48,093 nucleotides of DNA from an uncultured Prevotella sp. (GTDB lineage Bacteria; Bacteroidota; Bacteroidia; Bacteroidales; Bacteroidaceae): NCBI GenBank assembly GCA_900316295.1, contig ONCJ01000013.1:1-48093 (forward strand), read 5' to 3'. The notes beneath the pieces are model-generated. The model ran no database searches. It was not told the DNA's origin and was given only the letters and a program-made list of their open reading frames with translations. Positions 8,569 through 18,497 of this stretch are shown here, in pieces. A program made the position numbers and the translations under genes. Positions within the stretch are counted from its first letter, which is position 1; each line of letters opens with the position of its first letter.

Positions 8569-8587
8569 TAACCATATACAAACCAAT

Positions 8588-9808
8588 ATGGAAGCATTCT
8601 TTTTCATCTTTCTCGGATTCATCATCCTACTCTTAGTAGTGGGGTACAACAAGGTTAACAAATGGAACGCCACTATGTCTAAGGCTATTTTGGATAGGAA
8701 ATTAGCCTTAAGCAAGCTCACACTCCAAGCTAACGCAGAAATAAAAAAACTAAAGAATGAATACGACACAAAGAAAGATGGAGACACAAAGGGATTTTTC
8801 AAAAGTTCATCCATAGACAACGAATACTCCAAACGATACAAGAAGATTGAAAAGAAATACAGAGAAGACAGACAGTTATATCTGACAGAATGGATGAAAA
8901 ACAATCCCCAATGGGCAAAAAGCCGCAAAACATGGGGAAAAATATTTATCTTCGGGCTCATAGCCAACTTCATTGGATGCAGCCAGGCTGCAATGAGTTC
9001 AGACGAAGACAAGGAAACACCTACCGCATCAACCGCGATGAGCAGCAATGATATAACCTACTGGAACGCCAAGACTATACCTATGCCTCATCTTCAAGAC
9101 TCCCTACAGTATGTTTCCAACCCCGACCACGTGCTTTCGCAGGTAACAGTCGACAGCATGAACATCTATCTACAGAAACTCGATCATGATTTAAACATTG
9201 AATCGGCTGTCATTATCGTCAACCACATAGAAAACGACGATCCTTTCCGTATGGCACAGGATGTGGGTAACAGCTATGGGGTCGGCAGGAATGACCGCGG
9301 ACTTGTAGTGGTGGTGGGGTATCAAGATCACTCTGTAAACATCTCTCCAGGACGGGCACTGGAGGCCGATCTTACAGATGCTGAGTGCGGAAGACTACAA
9401 AGAGAATACGTCATACCAAGCATGCGAGCGGAGAAGCCAGACAGTGCCATGCTATACCTAACAAAAGGTATCTACGCAACAATGTTGAAGAAGGAACTCC
9501 CAGTGATGTCACCGCTATACGAAAATGAAAACGAAGATTTTCCAACATCATTCTTATTCTACAACTTATTCTTTATTGGCTGGGGCATATTCTTCACACG
9601 AAAGAACCGCCAATATCAATGGATAAGCAACAATGGCGCACCACATCTGACTCCAAACCCATTTGTATCATACGATTACAGCAGCGGTAACTACAGCAGT
9701 GGTGGAGGATATAGTAGCGGTAGCGGCTACAGTAGCAGTAGCAGCAGTGGTGGAGGCAGCTATGGCGGCGGCAGCTTCGGTGGCGGAGGTGCCACGTCGA
9801 GATGGTGA
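8588..9808 (+). CDS. TPM-domain (YgcG-like) membrane protein
   Basis: The 406-residue protein begins with a membrane segment (residues 3-20), followed by a Lys/Glu-rich, probably coiled-coil part (about 30-105) and a second hydrophobic stretch (118-131). A TPM domain of roughly residues 180-300 includes ESAVIIVNHIENDD and GRNDRGLVVVVGYQDHSVNI. A third membrane segment covers 321-337. The tail (365-403) is made almost only of Gly, Ser and Tyr and ends GGGGATSRW. TPM proteins are commonly paired with LemA, as here. Members have been linked to photosystem II repair in plants and cyanobacteria; the bacterial role is unclear. A start at 8513 would overlap aroE, so ATG 8588 is chosen. Confidence 0.85.
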   Translation: MEAFFFIFLGFIILLLVVGYNKVNKWNATMSKAILDRKLALSKLTLQANAEIKKLKNEYDTKKDGDTKGFFKSSSIDNEYSKRYKKIEKKYREDRQLYLTEWMKNNPQWAKSRKTWGKIFIFGLIANFIGCSQAAMSSDEDKETPTASTAMSSNDITYWNAKTIPMPHLQDSLQYVSNPDHVLSQVTVDSMNIYLQKLDHDLNIESAVIIVNHIENDDPFRMAQDVGNSYGVGRNDRGLVVVVGYQDHSVNISPGRALEADLTDAECGRLQREYVIPSMRAEKPDSAMLYLTKGIYATMLKKELPVMSPLYENENEDFPTSFLFYNLFFIGWGIFFTRKNRQYQWISNNGAPHLTPNPFVSYDYSSGNYSSGGGYSSGSGYSSSSSSGGGSYGGGSFGGGGATSRW

Positions 9809-9810
9809 GG

Positions 9811-9850
9811 GATAATTGATAATTGATAATTGACAATTGAGAATTGATAA
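9811..9850. repeat. AATTGATAATTGACAATTGA-type intergenic repeat, copy A
   Basis: An AT-only-like run built of ATAATTG and ACAATTG blocks starts 3 bp after the stop of the TPM gene. The same block order recurs at 36351-36383 (opposite strand) and 42381-42412, each time directly after a stop codon. Confidence 0.65.
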
Positions 9851-9866
9851 TAAAAAAATAACAGCT

Positions 9867-10448
9867 ATGAAAAAGTCAACAATCGGATTAATCGCAGCGG
9901 TGGCAATTATCGCTATGTGGGCAATGGGAGGTTACAACTCTATGGTACAGGAACAGGAGAAGGCAACGACAGCATTTGCCAACGTGCAGTCGGCATACCA
10001 GCGTCGCGCTGACCTGATTCCAAATCTCGTAGAGGTAGTGAAGGGCTATGCCACACACGAAAAAGAAACTCTCGAGGGTGTCGTTGCAGCACGTTCCAAG
10101 GCAACACAGATTACCGTAGACCCTGAGAATCTTACTCCAGAGAAGTTGAAGGAGTATCAAAAGGCACAAGGCGAACTGGGAAGTGCACTTGGAAAACTCA
10201 TCGCCATACAAGAGAATTATCCCGACTTGAAAGCCAATGAGAACTTCCGCGATCTGCAAAATCAACTTGAAGGCACCGAGAATCGTATCAACGAGGCACG
10301 TAACAAGTTCAATGAGGTTGTACAAAACTATAATATCACCATTCGCAAGTTCCCAAAGAGTCTGCTCGCTGGCATGTTTGGTTTCAGCACCATGAGCAAA
10401 TTCGAGGCTGAAGCAGGTGCAGAGAACGCACCGAAAGTAAAGTTTTAA
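9867..10448 (+). CDS. lemA: LemA family protein
   Basis: The 193-residue protein has one N-terminal membrane helix (STIGLIAAVAIIAMWAMGGY) followed by the long helical LemA domain: VQSAYQRRADLIPNLVEVVKGYATHEKETL and the ENRINEARNKFNEVVQNYN block with RKFPKSLLAG. LemA proteins are membrane anchored with an outside helical bundle. Their biochemical role is not known. They often accompany TPM-domain genes, and one lies directly upstream here. The frame opens at 9837, but those codons are within the repeat, so ATG 9867 before the signal anchor is chosen. Confidence 0.94.
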   Translation: MKKSTIGLIAAVAIIAMWAMGGYNSMVQEQEKATTAFANVQSAYQRRADLIPNLVEVVKGYATHEKETLEGVVAARSKATQITVDPENLTPEKLKEYQKAQGELGSALGKLIAIQENYPDLKANENFRDLQNQLEGTENRINEARNKFNEVVQNYNITIRKFPKSLLAGMFGFSTMSKFEAEAGAENAPKVKF

Positions 10449-10506
10449 TAATACACAGTTCATTGTGCATAATCCATAGTTATAATATACATTATTAAAA
10501 ATATAG

Positions 10507-11670
10507 ATGGACAACAGATATATGATGCGTGGCGTGAGTGCCGCTAAAGAGGATGTACACAACGCTATTAAGAACATAGACAAGGGACTTTACCCACAGG
10601 CTTTCTGCAAAATTATTCCCGACATACTGGGCGGTGACCCGGATTACTGTAACATCATGCATGCCGATGGTGCCGGAACAAAGTCGGCACTGGCATACAT
10701 GTATTGGAAGGAAACGGGCGACCTAAGTGTATGGAAAGGCATTGCACAGGATGCTATCGTAATGAACACCGACGACCTGCTCTGCGTGGGTGCCGTTGAC
10801 AACATCCTGGTAAGCTCCACCATCGGCAGAAACAAGATGCTCGTCCCTGGCGAGGTCATCTCTGCAATCATCAATGGCACAGACGAGCTACTTGCCGAGA
10901 TGCGTAACATGGGTATAGGTATCTATCCCACTGGAGGTGAGACAGCTGATGTGGGCGACCTTGTACGCACCATCATCGTCGACTCTACCGTTACTTGCCG
11001 TATGAAGCGCAGCGACGTGATTGACAACGCTAACATCCGTCCTGGTGACGTCATAGTAGGACTGTCCTCTACAGGTCAGGCTACGTATGAGAAGCGTTAC
11101 AATGGTGGCATGGGTAGCAACGGTCTTACCTCTGCTCGTCACGATGTATTCGCTAAGTATCTGGCAGAAAACTATCCTGAGAGTTACGACCATGCCGTAC
11201 CTGACGAACTGGTATACAGCGGAAAGTATAAACTGACGGATGCTGTCGACGGCGCACCTGTCGATGCAGGTCAACTGGTCCTCTCCCCCACCCGCACCTA
11301 TGCTCCAGTCATCAAACGACTGCTCGATGAGCTTCGTCCTGAGATTCACGGCATGGTACACTGTACCGGTGGTGCACAGACAAAGGTGCTCCACTTCGTG
11401 AATGACAACTGCCGCGTCATTAAGGACAACATGTTCCCTGTTCCCCCACTCTTCCGTGCCATCCACGAATGTAGCGGTACCGACTGGAAGGAGATGTATC
11501 AGGTATTCAACATGGGCCATCGTATGGAGATATATGTCCGTCCTGAGGTTGCCGAACAGGTTATCGCCATCAGCAAGTCGTTCGACATCGACGCACAGAT
11601 TGTCGGCCACATTGAAGAAGGAAAGAAGAGCCTCACTATCAAGAGTGAGTTTGGAGTCTTTGATTATTAA
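10507..11670 (+). CDS. purM: Phosphoribosylformylglycinamidine cyclo-ligase (AIR synthase)
   Basis: PurM closes the imidazole ring of FGAM to give AIR using ATP in purine synthesis. The 387-residue product contains HADGAGTKSALAYMYWKETG, VMNTDDLLCVGA (acidic metal and ATP-binding segment) and GGETADVGDLVRT, in PurM order. It has the longer form seen in Bacteroidota compared with about 345 residues in E. coli. The gap to lemA is 58 bp with no clear promoter, and prfA follows after 44 bp. It shares the region with purC and pyrF, so several nucleotide synthesis genes are near each other. Confidence 0.93.
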   Translation: MDNRYMMRGVSAAKEDVHNAIKNIDKGLYPQAFCKIIPDILGGDPDYCNIMHADGAGTKSALAYMYWKETGDLSVWKGIAQDAIVMNTDDLLCVGAVDNILVSSTIGRNKMLVPGEVISAIINGTDELLAEMRNMGIGIYPTGGETADVGDLVRTIIVDSTVTCRMKRSDVIDNANIRPGDVIVGLSSTGQATYEKRYNGGMGSNGLTSARHDVFAKYLAENYPESYDHAVPDELVYSGKYKLTDAVDGAPVDAGQLVLSPTRTYAPVIKRLLDELRPEIHGMVHCTGGAQTKVLHFVNDNCRVIKDNMFPVPPLFRAIHECSGTDWKEMYQVFNMGHRMEIYVRPEVAEQVIAISKSFDIDAQIVGHIEEGKKSLTIKSEFGVFDY

Positions 11671-11714
11671 TATTAACAGGTACTATAGTCACTATAGATA
11701 CCATAACAACTATC

Positions 11715-12824
11715 ATGGAAAACAACAGAATACTACAGAAGCTCGACGGTCTGGAGGCTCGCTTCGAGGAGGTATCGACACTGATTACCGACCCCAATGT
11801 TATTGCCGACCAAAAGCGCTTCGTCAAACTGACTAAGGAATACAAAGACCTTGGCGACATCATGGATGCTCGCAAGCGATATGTAGCCTGTCTGAACAGC
11901 ATCAGCGAGGCGAAAGACATCCTTGCCAATGAGAGCGACCCTGACATGAAGGAGATGGCGCGCATGGAACTTTCCGAAAACGAGGCTTTGCAGCCGCAGC
12001 TCGAAGAAGAGATAAAGATTGCACTGGTGCCAAAAGACCCTGAGGATGCCAAGAACGTACAGATGGAGATACGTGCTGGCACAGGTGGTGACGAGGCTTG
12101 TCTTTTTGCAGGCGACTTGTTCAACATGTACAAGCGCTATTGCGAATCAAAGGGTTGGCAACTGTCTGTCACTGACTATAATGAGGGAGCTGTTGGTGGT
12201 TTCAAGGAGATTGACTTTGCCGTTTCTGGTGCTGATGTTTATGGGACGCTGAAATACGAGTCAGGCGTCCATCGTGTGCAGCGAGTACCCGTTACTGAGT
12301 CCAACGGTCGCATGCAGACTTCCGCAGCTACCGTTGCCGTACTGCCCGAAGCCGACAAGTTTGAGGTTAACATCAACGAAGGTGAGATCAAGTGGGATAC
12401 CTTCCGCAGCTCGGGTGCTGGAGGACAGAACGTCAACAAGGTCGAGTCTGGAGTACGTCTGCGCTACATGTGGAAGAACCCAAACACGGGCGAAAGCGAG
12501 GAGATACTCATTGAATGTACAGAGACGCGTGACCAGCCAAAGAACAAAGAACGCGCCCTGTCACGTCTTTATACATTTATATATGACAAGGAACATCAGA
12601 AGTATGTCGACGACATTGCAAGCCGACGTAAGAGCCTTGTCTCTACTGGCGACCGCTCTGCAAAGATACGTACCTATAACTTCCAGCAAGGACGTGTCAC
12701 CGACCATCGCATCGGATACACCACACACGACCTGCAAGGATTTCTCGCCGGCGACATCCAGCCAATGATAGATGCTCTCACCGTAGCCGAGAACGCAGAG
12801 AAACTGAAAGAAAGCGAACTATAG
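11715..12824 (+). CDS. prfA: Peptide chain release factor 1
   Basis: RF1 reads UAA and UAG stop codons and triggers peptide release. The GGQ motif is at residues 236-238 (SSGAGGQNVNKVESG). The stop-codon-reading tripeptide is PVT (RVPVTESNGRMQT) in place of the common PAT, a normal variation of PxT. The 369-residue length is typical. It is followed after 80 bp by pyrF on the same strand. Confidence 0.96.
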   Translation: MENNRILQKLDGLEARFEEVSTLITDPNVIADQKRFVKLTKEYKDLGDIMDARKRYVACLNSISEAKDILANESDPDMKEMARMELSENEALQPQLEEEIKIALVPKDPEDAKNVQMEIRAGTGGDEACLFAGDLFNMYKRYCESKGWQLSVTDYNEGAVGGFKEIDFAVSGADVYGTLKYESGVHRVQRVPVTESNGRMQTSAATVAVLPEADKFEVNINEGEIKWDTFRSSGAGGQNVNKVESGVRLRYMWKNPNTGESEEILIECTETRDQPKNKERALSRLYTFIYDKEHQKYVDDIASRRKSLVSTGDRSAKIRTYNFQQGRVTDHRIGYTTHDLQGFLAGDIQPMIDALTVAENAEKLKESEL

Positions 12825-12904
12825 TCCCCGTATGTTGTCATCTATAAGCATTTAGTCTTTTATCCGTACGTTATCATTTTACGACAACAAAAACAAGAAG
12901 AATC

Positions 12905-13732
12905 ATGAACCGCAAACAACTTATACAGCAAATCCTCGAAAAGAAATCATTCCTATGCGTAGGTCTTGACACCGATACCAAGAAGATACCGCAACACCTT
13001 CTTTCTGAGGAAGATCCAATCTTCTCGTTCAACAAAGCCATCATCGACGCTACGGCTCCTTATTGCGTCAGCTACAAGCCCAACCTTGCCTTCTATGAGG
13101 CTTTCGGGCTGAAAGGCATTCAGGCATTCGAGAAGACAATAAACTATCTCAACACCAACTACCCCAGCCACTTCATCATAGCTGACGCCAAGCGCGGCGA
13201 CATCGGTAACACCTCGGCTATGTATGCGCGTACTTTCTTCGAGGAATACAATCTCGACGCACTCACCGTTGCGCCATATATGGGCGAGGACTCTGTCACA
13301 CCATTCCTGCAATACGATGGCAAGTGGGTCGTCCTGCTTGCTCTGACCAGCAACAAGGGTAGCCATGACTTCCAGCTGACTACCGACACCGATGGCGAAC
13401 GACTCTTTGAGAAGGTGCTGCGTGTGTCACAGCAGTGGGGCAACGAGGAGAACATGATGTACGTTGTCGGAGCTACACAAGGCAAGATGTTCGAGGATAT
13501 CCGCAAGATAGCACCCAACCATTTCCTACTCGTACCTGGTGTAGGAGCCCAAGGTGGAAGCCTTGAAGAGGTTTGCAAGTATGGTATGACTAAAGACTGC
13601 GGCCTGCTTGTCAACTCCTCGCGCGGCATCATCTATGCCTCCAATGGTGAAGACTTTGCCGAGATAGCAGCACTAAAGGCAAAGGAACTACAGCAACAGA
13701 TGGCAGAGCAACTGCTCCTCTGCGGAAAATAG
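12905..13732 (+). CDS. pyrF: Orotidine 5'-phosphate decarboxylase (type 2)
   Basis: PyrF decarboxylates OMP to UMP, the last step of UMP synthesis. The 275-residue product carries [13 protein letters not shown] at the N-terminus, the catalytic [11 protein letters not shown] block and VPGVGAQGG near the C-terminal phosphate site. The length and motif spacing fit the longer type 2 subgroup. carAB, also needed for pyrimidines, lies 7 kb away on the other strand. tex starts 28 bp after the stop. Confidence 0.95.
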   Translation: MNRKQLIQQILEKKSFLCVGLDTDTKKIPQHLLSEEDPIFSFNKAIIDATAPYCVSYKPNLAFYEAFGLKGIQAFEKTINYLNTNYPSHFIIADAKRGDIGNTSAMYARTFFEEYNLDALTVAPYMGEDSVTPFLQYDGKWVVLLALTSNKGSHDFQLTTDTDGERLFEKVLRVSQQWGNEENMMYVVGATQGKMFEDIRKIAPNHFLLVPGVGAQGGSLEEVCKYGMTKDCGLLVNSSRGIIYASNGEDFAEIAALKAKELQQQMAEQLLLCGK

Positions 13733-13760
13733 GAATCTACCCTACCCCAAACTAACTACC

Positions 13761-15899
13761 ATGAACCAGTTCACCAAATTCATAGCCCAACGGCTCAACC
13801 TTCATGAGAAGAGTGTCGAGAACACACTGGCTCTGCTCGAAGAGGGTTGTACCATTCCCTTCATCTCTCGCTATCGTAAGGAGCGTACAGGCAATCTCGA
13901 CGAGGTACAGATTGCGCACATCAGCGACCTGAACGACAGGTTGAAGGAGATGCAGAAGCGCAAGGAGACTATCTGTAAGACCATCACCGAACAGGAGAAG
14001 ATGACTCCCGAACTCCAACAACGCATCGATGACTGCTGGGATAGTACCGAACTGGAAGATATCTACCTGCCATTCAAACCAAAACGAAGGACTCGTGCGC
14101 AAGTGGCACGCGAACGTGGACTGGAGCCACTGGCAAAGATTATCATGCTTCAGCGTGAGAATAATCCGAAATTGGCAGCACAGAAGTTTGTAAAGGGAGA
14201 GATTGCCAACGTTGACGAGGCAATACAGGGAGCTCAGGATATCATTGCCGAACACATCAGCGAGAACGAGGTGTCACGCAATCAGCTGCGTGGAGCCTTC
14301 CGGCGTACCGCAAGCATAACGTCCAAGGTGGTCAAGAGCAAGCAAGACACCGACGAGGCACAGAAATATCGCGACTACTTCGACTGGACAGAGCCGCTTC
14401 GCCGCTGCTCATCCCACCGTCTGCTGGCTATGCGAAGAGGAGAATCCGAAGGCATCCTACGTGTCAGCATATCACCAATAGATGAGGAATGTATCGAACG
14501 CCTGCAACGTCAATACGTCAGATACAGAAGTGCATGCGGCACCCTTGTTGCCGAAGCTGCAGAGGATGCCTACAAGCGCCTACTGAAACCATCCATCGAG
14601 AACGAGTATGCAGCACTTAGCAAGGAGCAAGCCGACGAAGAGGCTATCACCGTCTTCAGCGAGAACCTGCGCCAGCTACTGCTCTCCGCTCCATTGGGTC
14701 AGAAGAGAGTGATGGGCATCGACCCTGGCTTCCGTACAGGATGCAAGGTAGTATGTCTCGACGCACAAGGCAACCTGCTACATCATGACGCCATCTTCCC
14801 CCACCCTCCAGTAAACAAACGCATGCAAGCCTCGGTTGCAGTGGAACGCATGATAGACAAATACCATATCGAGGCTATTGCCATAGGCAACGGTACTGCC
14901 AGTCGTGAGACCGTGGATTTCATCAAATCTCTCATCTCTCACCTCTCGCCAGCCCCAAAGGTGTTCACCGTCAGCGAGGATGGAGCCTCGGTATATTCTG
15001 CATCCAAGGTTGCACGCGACGAGTTTCCCGACGAGGATGTCACCGTTCGTGGTGCTGTCAGCATCGGAAGGAGACTCATGGACCCACTTGCCGAACTGGT
15101 GAAGATTGACCCCAAGAGCATTGGTGTGGGACAATACCAGCATGATGTAGACCAGACTAAACTGAAGCACTCACTCGACCAAACGGTGGAGAGTTGCGTT
15201 AATCTCGTTGGAGTAAACCTCAACACAGCCTCACAACACCTGCTTACATACGTCAGCGGACTTGGTCCTGTACTGGCAAAGAACATAGTAGACTATCGGA
15301 AAGACAACGGAGCCTTCACCTCACGCTCGCAACTGAAGAAGGTGCCACGTCTCGGACCCGCAGCCTATCAACAATGTGCAGGCTTTCTGCGCATCAACGA
15401 TGCCAAGAACCCGCTCGACAACTCAGCCGTTCATCCCGAGAGCTATCACATTGTAGAAGAGATGGCACACGACTGTGGATGCAGCGTGGCGGAACTTGTC
15501 AATGACAAGACCCTTCAGAAGACCATTGACATAAAGAAATACGTTCGTGAGGACGTGGGCATCCCTACGCTCACCGACATCATGAGCGAGCTGGAGAAGC
15601 CTGGACGTGACCCACGTGAGCAGTTAGAGGAGTTCGAGTTCGATCCTAACGTCAAAGAGATCGACGACCTTGTCGAGGGCATGGTGCTTCCTGGTATCGT
15701 CACCAACATCACCAACTTTGGATGCTTTGTCGACATAGGAGTCCATCAGGACGGACTCGTCCACGTCTCCCAACTTGCCGACCGCTTTGTACGTGACCCT
15801 AACGAGGTGGTAAAGCTCCACCAACACGTAAAGGTCAGAGTCATGGAAGTAGACCTCCGACGCAATCGCATATCACTATCAATGAAAGGGGTGGAATAG
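13761..15899 (+). CDS. tex: Tex family RNA-binding protein with S1 domain
   Basis: Tex (YhgF) is a conserved nucleic-acid-binding protein linked to transcription and to expression of some virulence genes. The 712-residue product has the helical N-terminal region (ERTGNLDEV), a YqgF/RNase H-like domain (GIDPGFRTGCKVVCLD, IAIGNGTASRET), a helix-hairpin-helix part (HLLTYVSGLGPVLAKNIVDYR) and a C-terminal S1 domain at about 637-708 (VLPGIVTNITNFGCFVDIG). This order is diagnostic. It ends the long plus-strand run and faces rplT across a terminator. Confidence 0.95.
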   Translation: MNQFTKFIAQRLNLHEKSVENTLALLEEGCTIPFISRYRKERTGNLDEVQIAHISDLNDRLKEMQKRKETICKTITEQEKMTPELQQRIDDCWDSTELEDIYLPFKPKRRTRAQVARERGLEPLAKIIMLQRENNPKLAAQKFVKGEIANVDEAIQGAQDIIAEHISENEVSRNQLRGAFRRTASITSKVVKSKQDTDEAQKYRDYFDWTEPLRRCSSHRLLAMRRGESEGILRVSISPIDEECIERLQRQYVRYRSACGTLVAEAAEDAYKRLLKPSIENEYAALSKEQADEEAITVFSENLRQLLLSAPLGQKRVMGIDPGFRTGCKVVCLDAQGNLLHHDAIFPHPPVNKRMQASVAVERMIDKYHIEAIAIGNGTASRETVDFIKSLISHLSPAPKVFTVSEDGASVYSASKVARDEFPDEDVTVRGAVSIGRRLMDPLAELVKIDPKSIGVGQYQHDVDQTKLKHSLDQTVESCVNLVGVNLNTASQHLLTYVSGLGPVLAKNIVDYRKDNGAFTSRSQLKKVPRLGPAAYQQCAGFLRINDAKNPLDNSAVHPESYHIVEEMAHDCGCSVAELVNDKTLQKTIDIKKYVREDVGIPTLTDIMSELEKPGRDPREQLEEFEFDPNVKEIDDLVEGMVLPGIVTNITNFGCFVDIGVHQDGLVHVSQLADRFVRDPNEVVKLHQHVKVRVMEVDLRRNRISLSMKGVE

Positions 15900-15944
15900 G
15901 TGACCTTTTAAACCGAAAAATAAAACGGAGTATACAATAAAAAA

Positions 15945-15974
15945 CGGAGCCATAACACGATTGTTACGGCTCCG
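15945..15974 (-). terminator. Terminator of infC-rpmI-rplT
   Basis: CGGAGCC and TAACA (15945-15957) pair with TGTTA and GGCTCCG (15962-15974), leaving one A-C mismatch and the loop CGAT. On the minus strand the stem is followed by TTTTTTATTG (complement of 15935-15944). On the plus strand only a weak T content follows, so it mainly serves rplT but may slow transcription from tex as well. Confidence 0.8.
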
Positions 15975-16001
15975 AATTATAGTTCTATTATAAAATAACC
16001 T

Positions 16002-16346
16002 TTACTTCACCTTCTCCACGATGGCCTTGAAAGCCTCTGGGTTGTTGACTGCGAGGTCGGCGAGAACCTTACGGTTCAGGTCGATGCCAGCCTTATGGAG
16101 TCCACCCATGAGCTGTGAATAGCTCATACCCTCGAGACGAGCGGCAGCGTTGATACGCTGGATCCACAGTGCACGGAAGGTGCGCTTCTTGTTCTTACGA
16201 TCGCGGTATGCATAAGTCAAACCCTTCTCCCAAGTGTTCTTAGCTACCGTCCAGACATTCTTGCGAGCTCCGAAATAACCTTTTGTAAGTTTAAGTATTC
16301 GAGTTCTTTTTGCTTTTGAAGCAACATGATTTACTGATCTTGGCAT
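16002..16346 (-). CDS. rplT: 50S ribosomal protein L20
   Basis: L20 is an early 23S rRNA-binding protein of the large subunit and, in other bacteria, represses its own operon. The 114-residue product begins [20 protein letters not shown] and contains [20 protein letters not shown], both typical. It is the last gene of infC-rpmI-rplT, 33 bp after rpmI, and ends 28 bp before the terminator stem. Confidence 0.97.
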   Translation of the reverse strand: MPRSVNHVASKAKRTRILKLTKGYFGARKNVWTVAKNTWEKGLTYAYRDRKNKKRTFRALWIQRINAAARLEGMSYSQLMGGLHKAGIDLNRKVLADLAVNNPEAFKAIVEKVK

Positions 16347-16379
16347 AATTTTCTTGTTTTAATGTGTTTGACTAATGTT

Positions 16380-16577
16380 TTAACGAAGACACAGCAAGTC
16401 CTTAACCTGCTTAACGTTTGTTACGTCAACGAGAGTGTCGTGAACGAGGTTTCTCTTCTGCTTCTTTGTTTTCTTAGTCAGAATGTGACTGTGGTAAGCA
16501 TGATGTCTCTTGATCTTACCTGTTCCGGTGAGGCGGAAACGCTTCTTAGCACCGGAGTTTGTCTTTACTTTTGGCAT
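16380..16577 (-). CDS. rpmI: 50S ribosomal protein L35
   Basis: L35 is a small basic protein of the large subunit. The 65-residue product starts [20 protein letters not shown] and ends with [16 protein letters not shown], which is normal for the family. The frame extends upstream to 16652, but those 25 codons lack L35 similarity, so ATG 16577 is chosen. It stands between infC (80 bp upstream) and rplT. Confidence 0.96.
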   Translation of the reverse strand: MPKVKTNSGAKKRFRLTGTGKIKRHHAYHSHILTKKTKKQKRNLVHDTLVDVTNVKQVKDLLCLR

Positions 16578-16657
16578 TTTTTTAATTTTTAATTTGTTAA
16601 TATTAGAACTGTTATACAGTCGGTGGCAACGCATATACCTGGCGTTACGCACCTTGG

Positions 16658-17341
16658 TTATTCATCTTTCAGCTTCTTCAGGATGTCCTCACCACCTTTG
16701 ATGTTAGCGAAGAGTCCGTTCTGTGAGGCTTTTGCTTCGTCCTCTGCCTTTGCTGCTTCCTTGGCTTCAGCCTCGCGGCGCTCGTTGTCACGCTTCTGCT
16801 GACTCTTCTTCACCACTCCAGCTTTCTTTGGAGCCATGTAGAGGAACATCTTCTTACCTTCGAGCTTCGGCAGCTGTTCCACCTTGCCATACTCCTCAAG
16901 GTCGTTGGCAAAACGCAGGAGCAGCACCTCGCCTTGCTCCTTGAACAAGATGGAGCGACCACGGAAGAACACGTATGCACGTACCTTGTTACCCTCTTCG
17001 AGGAACTCGATAGCGTGTTTCAGTTTGAACTGATAGTCGTGCTCGTCGGTCTGAGGTCCGAAACGGATTTCCTTAACCTCCTGCTTCACCTGCTTTTGTT
17101 TCAGTTCCTTCTGGCGTTTCTTCTGCTGATACAGGAACTTAGAGTAGTCGATGATACGACAAACTGGTGGCTGAGCATTTGGAGAAATCTCAACAAGGTC
17201 GACACCCTGCTGGTGAGCCATATCCAACGCCTGTCGGGTGGGCATGACCATAGCTCCATCGTCACTCACTACACGTACCTCGCGAGCCCTGATCTGCTCG
17301 TTCACACGGTACTGATTCTTCATTTTGTCGTTCTTCATCAA
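16658..17341 (-). CDS. infC: Translation initiation factor IF-3
   Basis: IF-3 binds the 30S subunit and proofreads start codon and initiator tRNA pairing. The 227-residue product has the N-domain block [20 protein letters not shown], the linker and C-domain block [25 protein letters not shown], and [17 protein letters not shown]. Past the usual end there is an extension of about 45 residues rich in Glu, Ala and Lys (from EKKMF... to KKLKDE), common in Bacteroidota. The start could be any of three Met codons (residues 1, 2 or 7). The promoter at 17378-17407 leaves a short leader containing the hairpin AGCC-GTTTA-GGCT. Confidence 0.95.
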   Translation of the reverse strand: MMKNDKMKNQYRVNEQIRAREVRVVSDDGAMVMPTRQALDMAHQQGVDLVEISPNAQPPVCRIIDYSKFLYQQKKRQKELKQKQVKQEVKEIRFGPQTDEHDYQFKLKHAIEFLEEGNKVRAYVFFRGRSILFKEQGEVLLLRFANDLEEYGKVEQLPKLEGKKMFLYMAPKKAGVVKKSQQKRDNERREAEAKEAAKAEDEAKASQNGLFANIKGGEDILKKLKDE

Positions 17342-17377
17342 ATAAAATTAGTGTTACTATTTAGCCTAAACGGCTGC

Positions 17378-17407
17378 AAAGGTAATAAAATAATGCTTAA
17401 TGCGCAA
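17378..17407 (-). promoter_or_regulatory. Promoter of infC-rpmI-rplT
   Basis: Read on the minus strand: TTG (complement of 17405-17407), a 19-bp spacer and TACCTTTG (complement of 17378-17385). The leader to the infC start is about 30 nt. Confidence 0.7.
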
Positions 17408-17435
17408 TGCTAAATGCATAATTTTTTCAAAAAAA

Positions 17436-18452
17436 TTACAGTTGCGAGTAGTTTTTCTTACCTTTCATATAGTATTGCCACAGAATGGAATAGGGTTGTC
17501 GACATGCCAGAGGCGACTTCTCCACCCTACCCGACAGTATGGTCCTACGATCGTCATCAAAGTCATGTTTCCATCTATGGAAGTCCCTACGGGCGCGCAA
17601 GACCGCCTTGAATTCGCCCACATTATGCTCTAACAGGAGTATCTTCAGGGCAGCGACATAGTCCAATACGAGTCGCATACGGCTCACCTTATGCCACTCA
17701 TTATCAGGCAGATTCTTATAGAGCATCGTCAGATTGTTGCGGAAGTTAAGGTATGTCTTATGAGGATTGGACTTCGGCAAGGTGCCGCCACCTACATGAT
17801 ACACCTGACTGTCGGGCAGGCAGTACACCTTTCTGCCTATCTGTCGCAGTCGCCAACAGAGGTCTATCTCCTCATTATGTGCGAAGAAACGTCCGTCAAG
17901 ACCGCCAACCTCCCAATAGTCGTTACTCCTGACCATGAGACAGGCACCCGTAGCCCAAAGCACCTCTGCGGCAGTATCATACTGTCCGTTGTCCTGTTCC
18001 ACCGTATCAAATATCCTGCCTCGGCAGAAAGGATAGCCATAACGGTCAATGAATCCACCGCATGCACCAGCATATTCAAAGCTGTCATGGTCGTGTACTG
18101 CCAACAGTTTCGGCTGACAAGCCGCCACATCCGCATGGCTGTCCATAAATTCCACCAACGGCGTAAGCCAGTGGTGGGTCACCTCTACATCGGAGTTGAG
18201 CAGCACATAGTATTCCGCCTCTATGTGGGCGAGAGCCTGATTATATCCGTCGGCAAAGCCCCAGTTCTTCTCCAGCACTATCAGCGGCACGTCGGGATGG
18301 TGTTGTCGCAGCCATTCCACGGAGTCGTCGGTAGACGCGTTGTCGGCAACAACGACCGTGGCATCCTCCTGTGAGTATGTCAGGACATTGGAAAGATACC
18401 TCTCCAGCATCTTCCTTCCGTTCCAGTTAAGAATGACTACGGCTATCTTCAT
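17436..18452 (-). CDS. Family 2 glycosyltransferase
   Basis: The 338-residue protein has a GT-A fold of family GT2: VVILNWNGRKMLERYL at the N-terminus, VVVADNASTDDS, a metal-binding-type loop LLNSDVEVT, and DLCWRLRQIG (the ED/DxxxR-like acceptor region). A C-terminal helical part follows (NFRNNLTMLYKNLP). It resembles rhamnosyl- or related transferases for cell-surface polysaccharide; the sugar cannot be deduced. No membrane helix is obvious. It lies 45 bp downstream of mtaB on the same strand, a pairing often seen in this phylum, and is probably cotranscribed with it. Confidence 0.88.
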   Translation of the reverse strand: MKIAVVILNWNGRKMLERYLSNVLTYSQEDATVVVADNASTDDSVEWLRQHHPDVPLIVLEKNWGFADGYNQALAHIEAEYYVLLNSDVEVTHHWLTPLVEFMDSHADVAACQPKLLAVHDHDSFEYAGACGGFIDRYGYPFCRGRIFDTVEQDNGQYDTAAEVLWATGACLMVRSNDYWEVGGLDGRFFAHNEEIDLCWRLRQIGRKVYCLPDSQVYHVGGGTLPKSNPHKTYLNFRNNLTMLYKNLPDNEWHKVSRMRLVLDYVAALKILLLEHNVGEFKAVLRARRDFHRWKHDFDDDRRTILSGRVEKSPLACRQPYSILWQYYMKGKKNYSQL

Positions 18453-18497
18453 ATCTGATTCTTCTGTCTTTTATTACACATTATTTTATATATGGCT

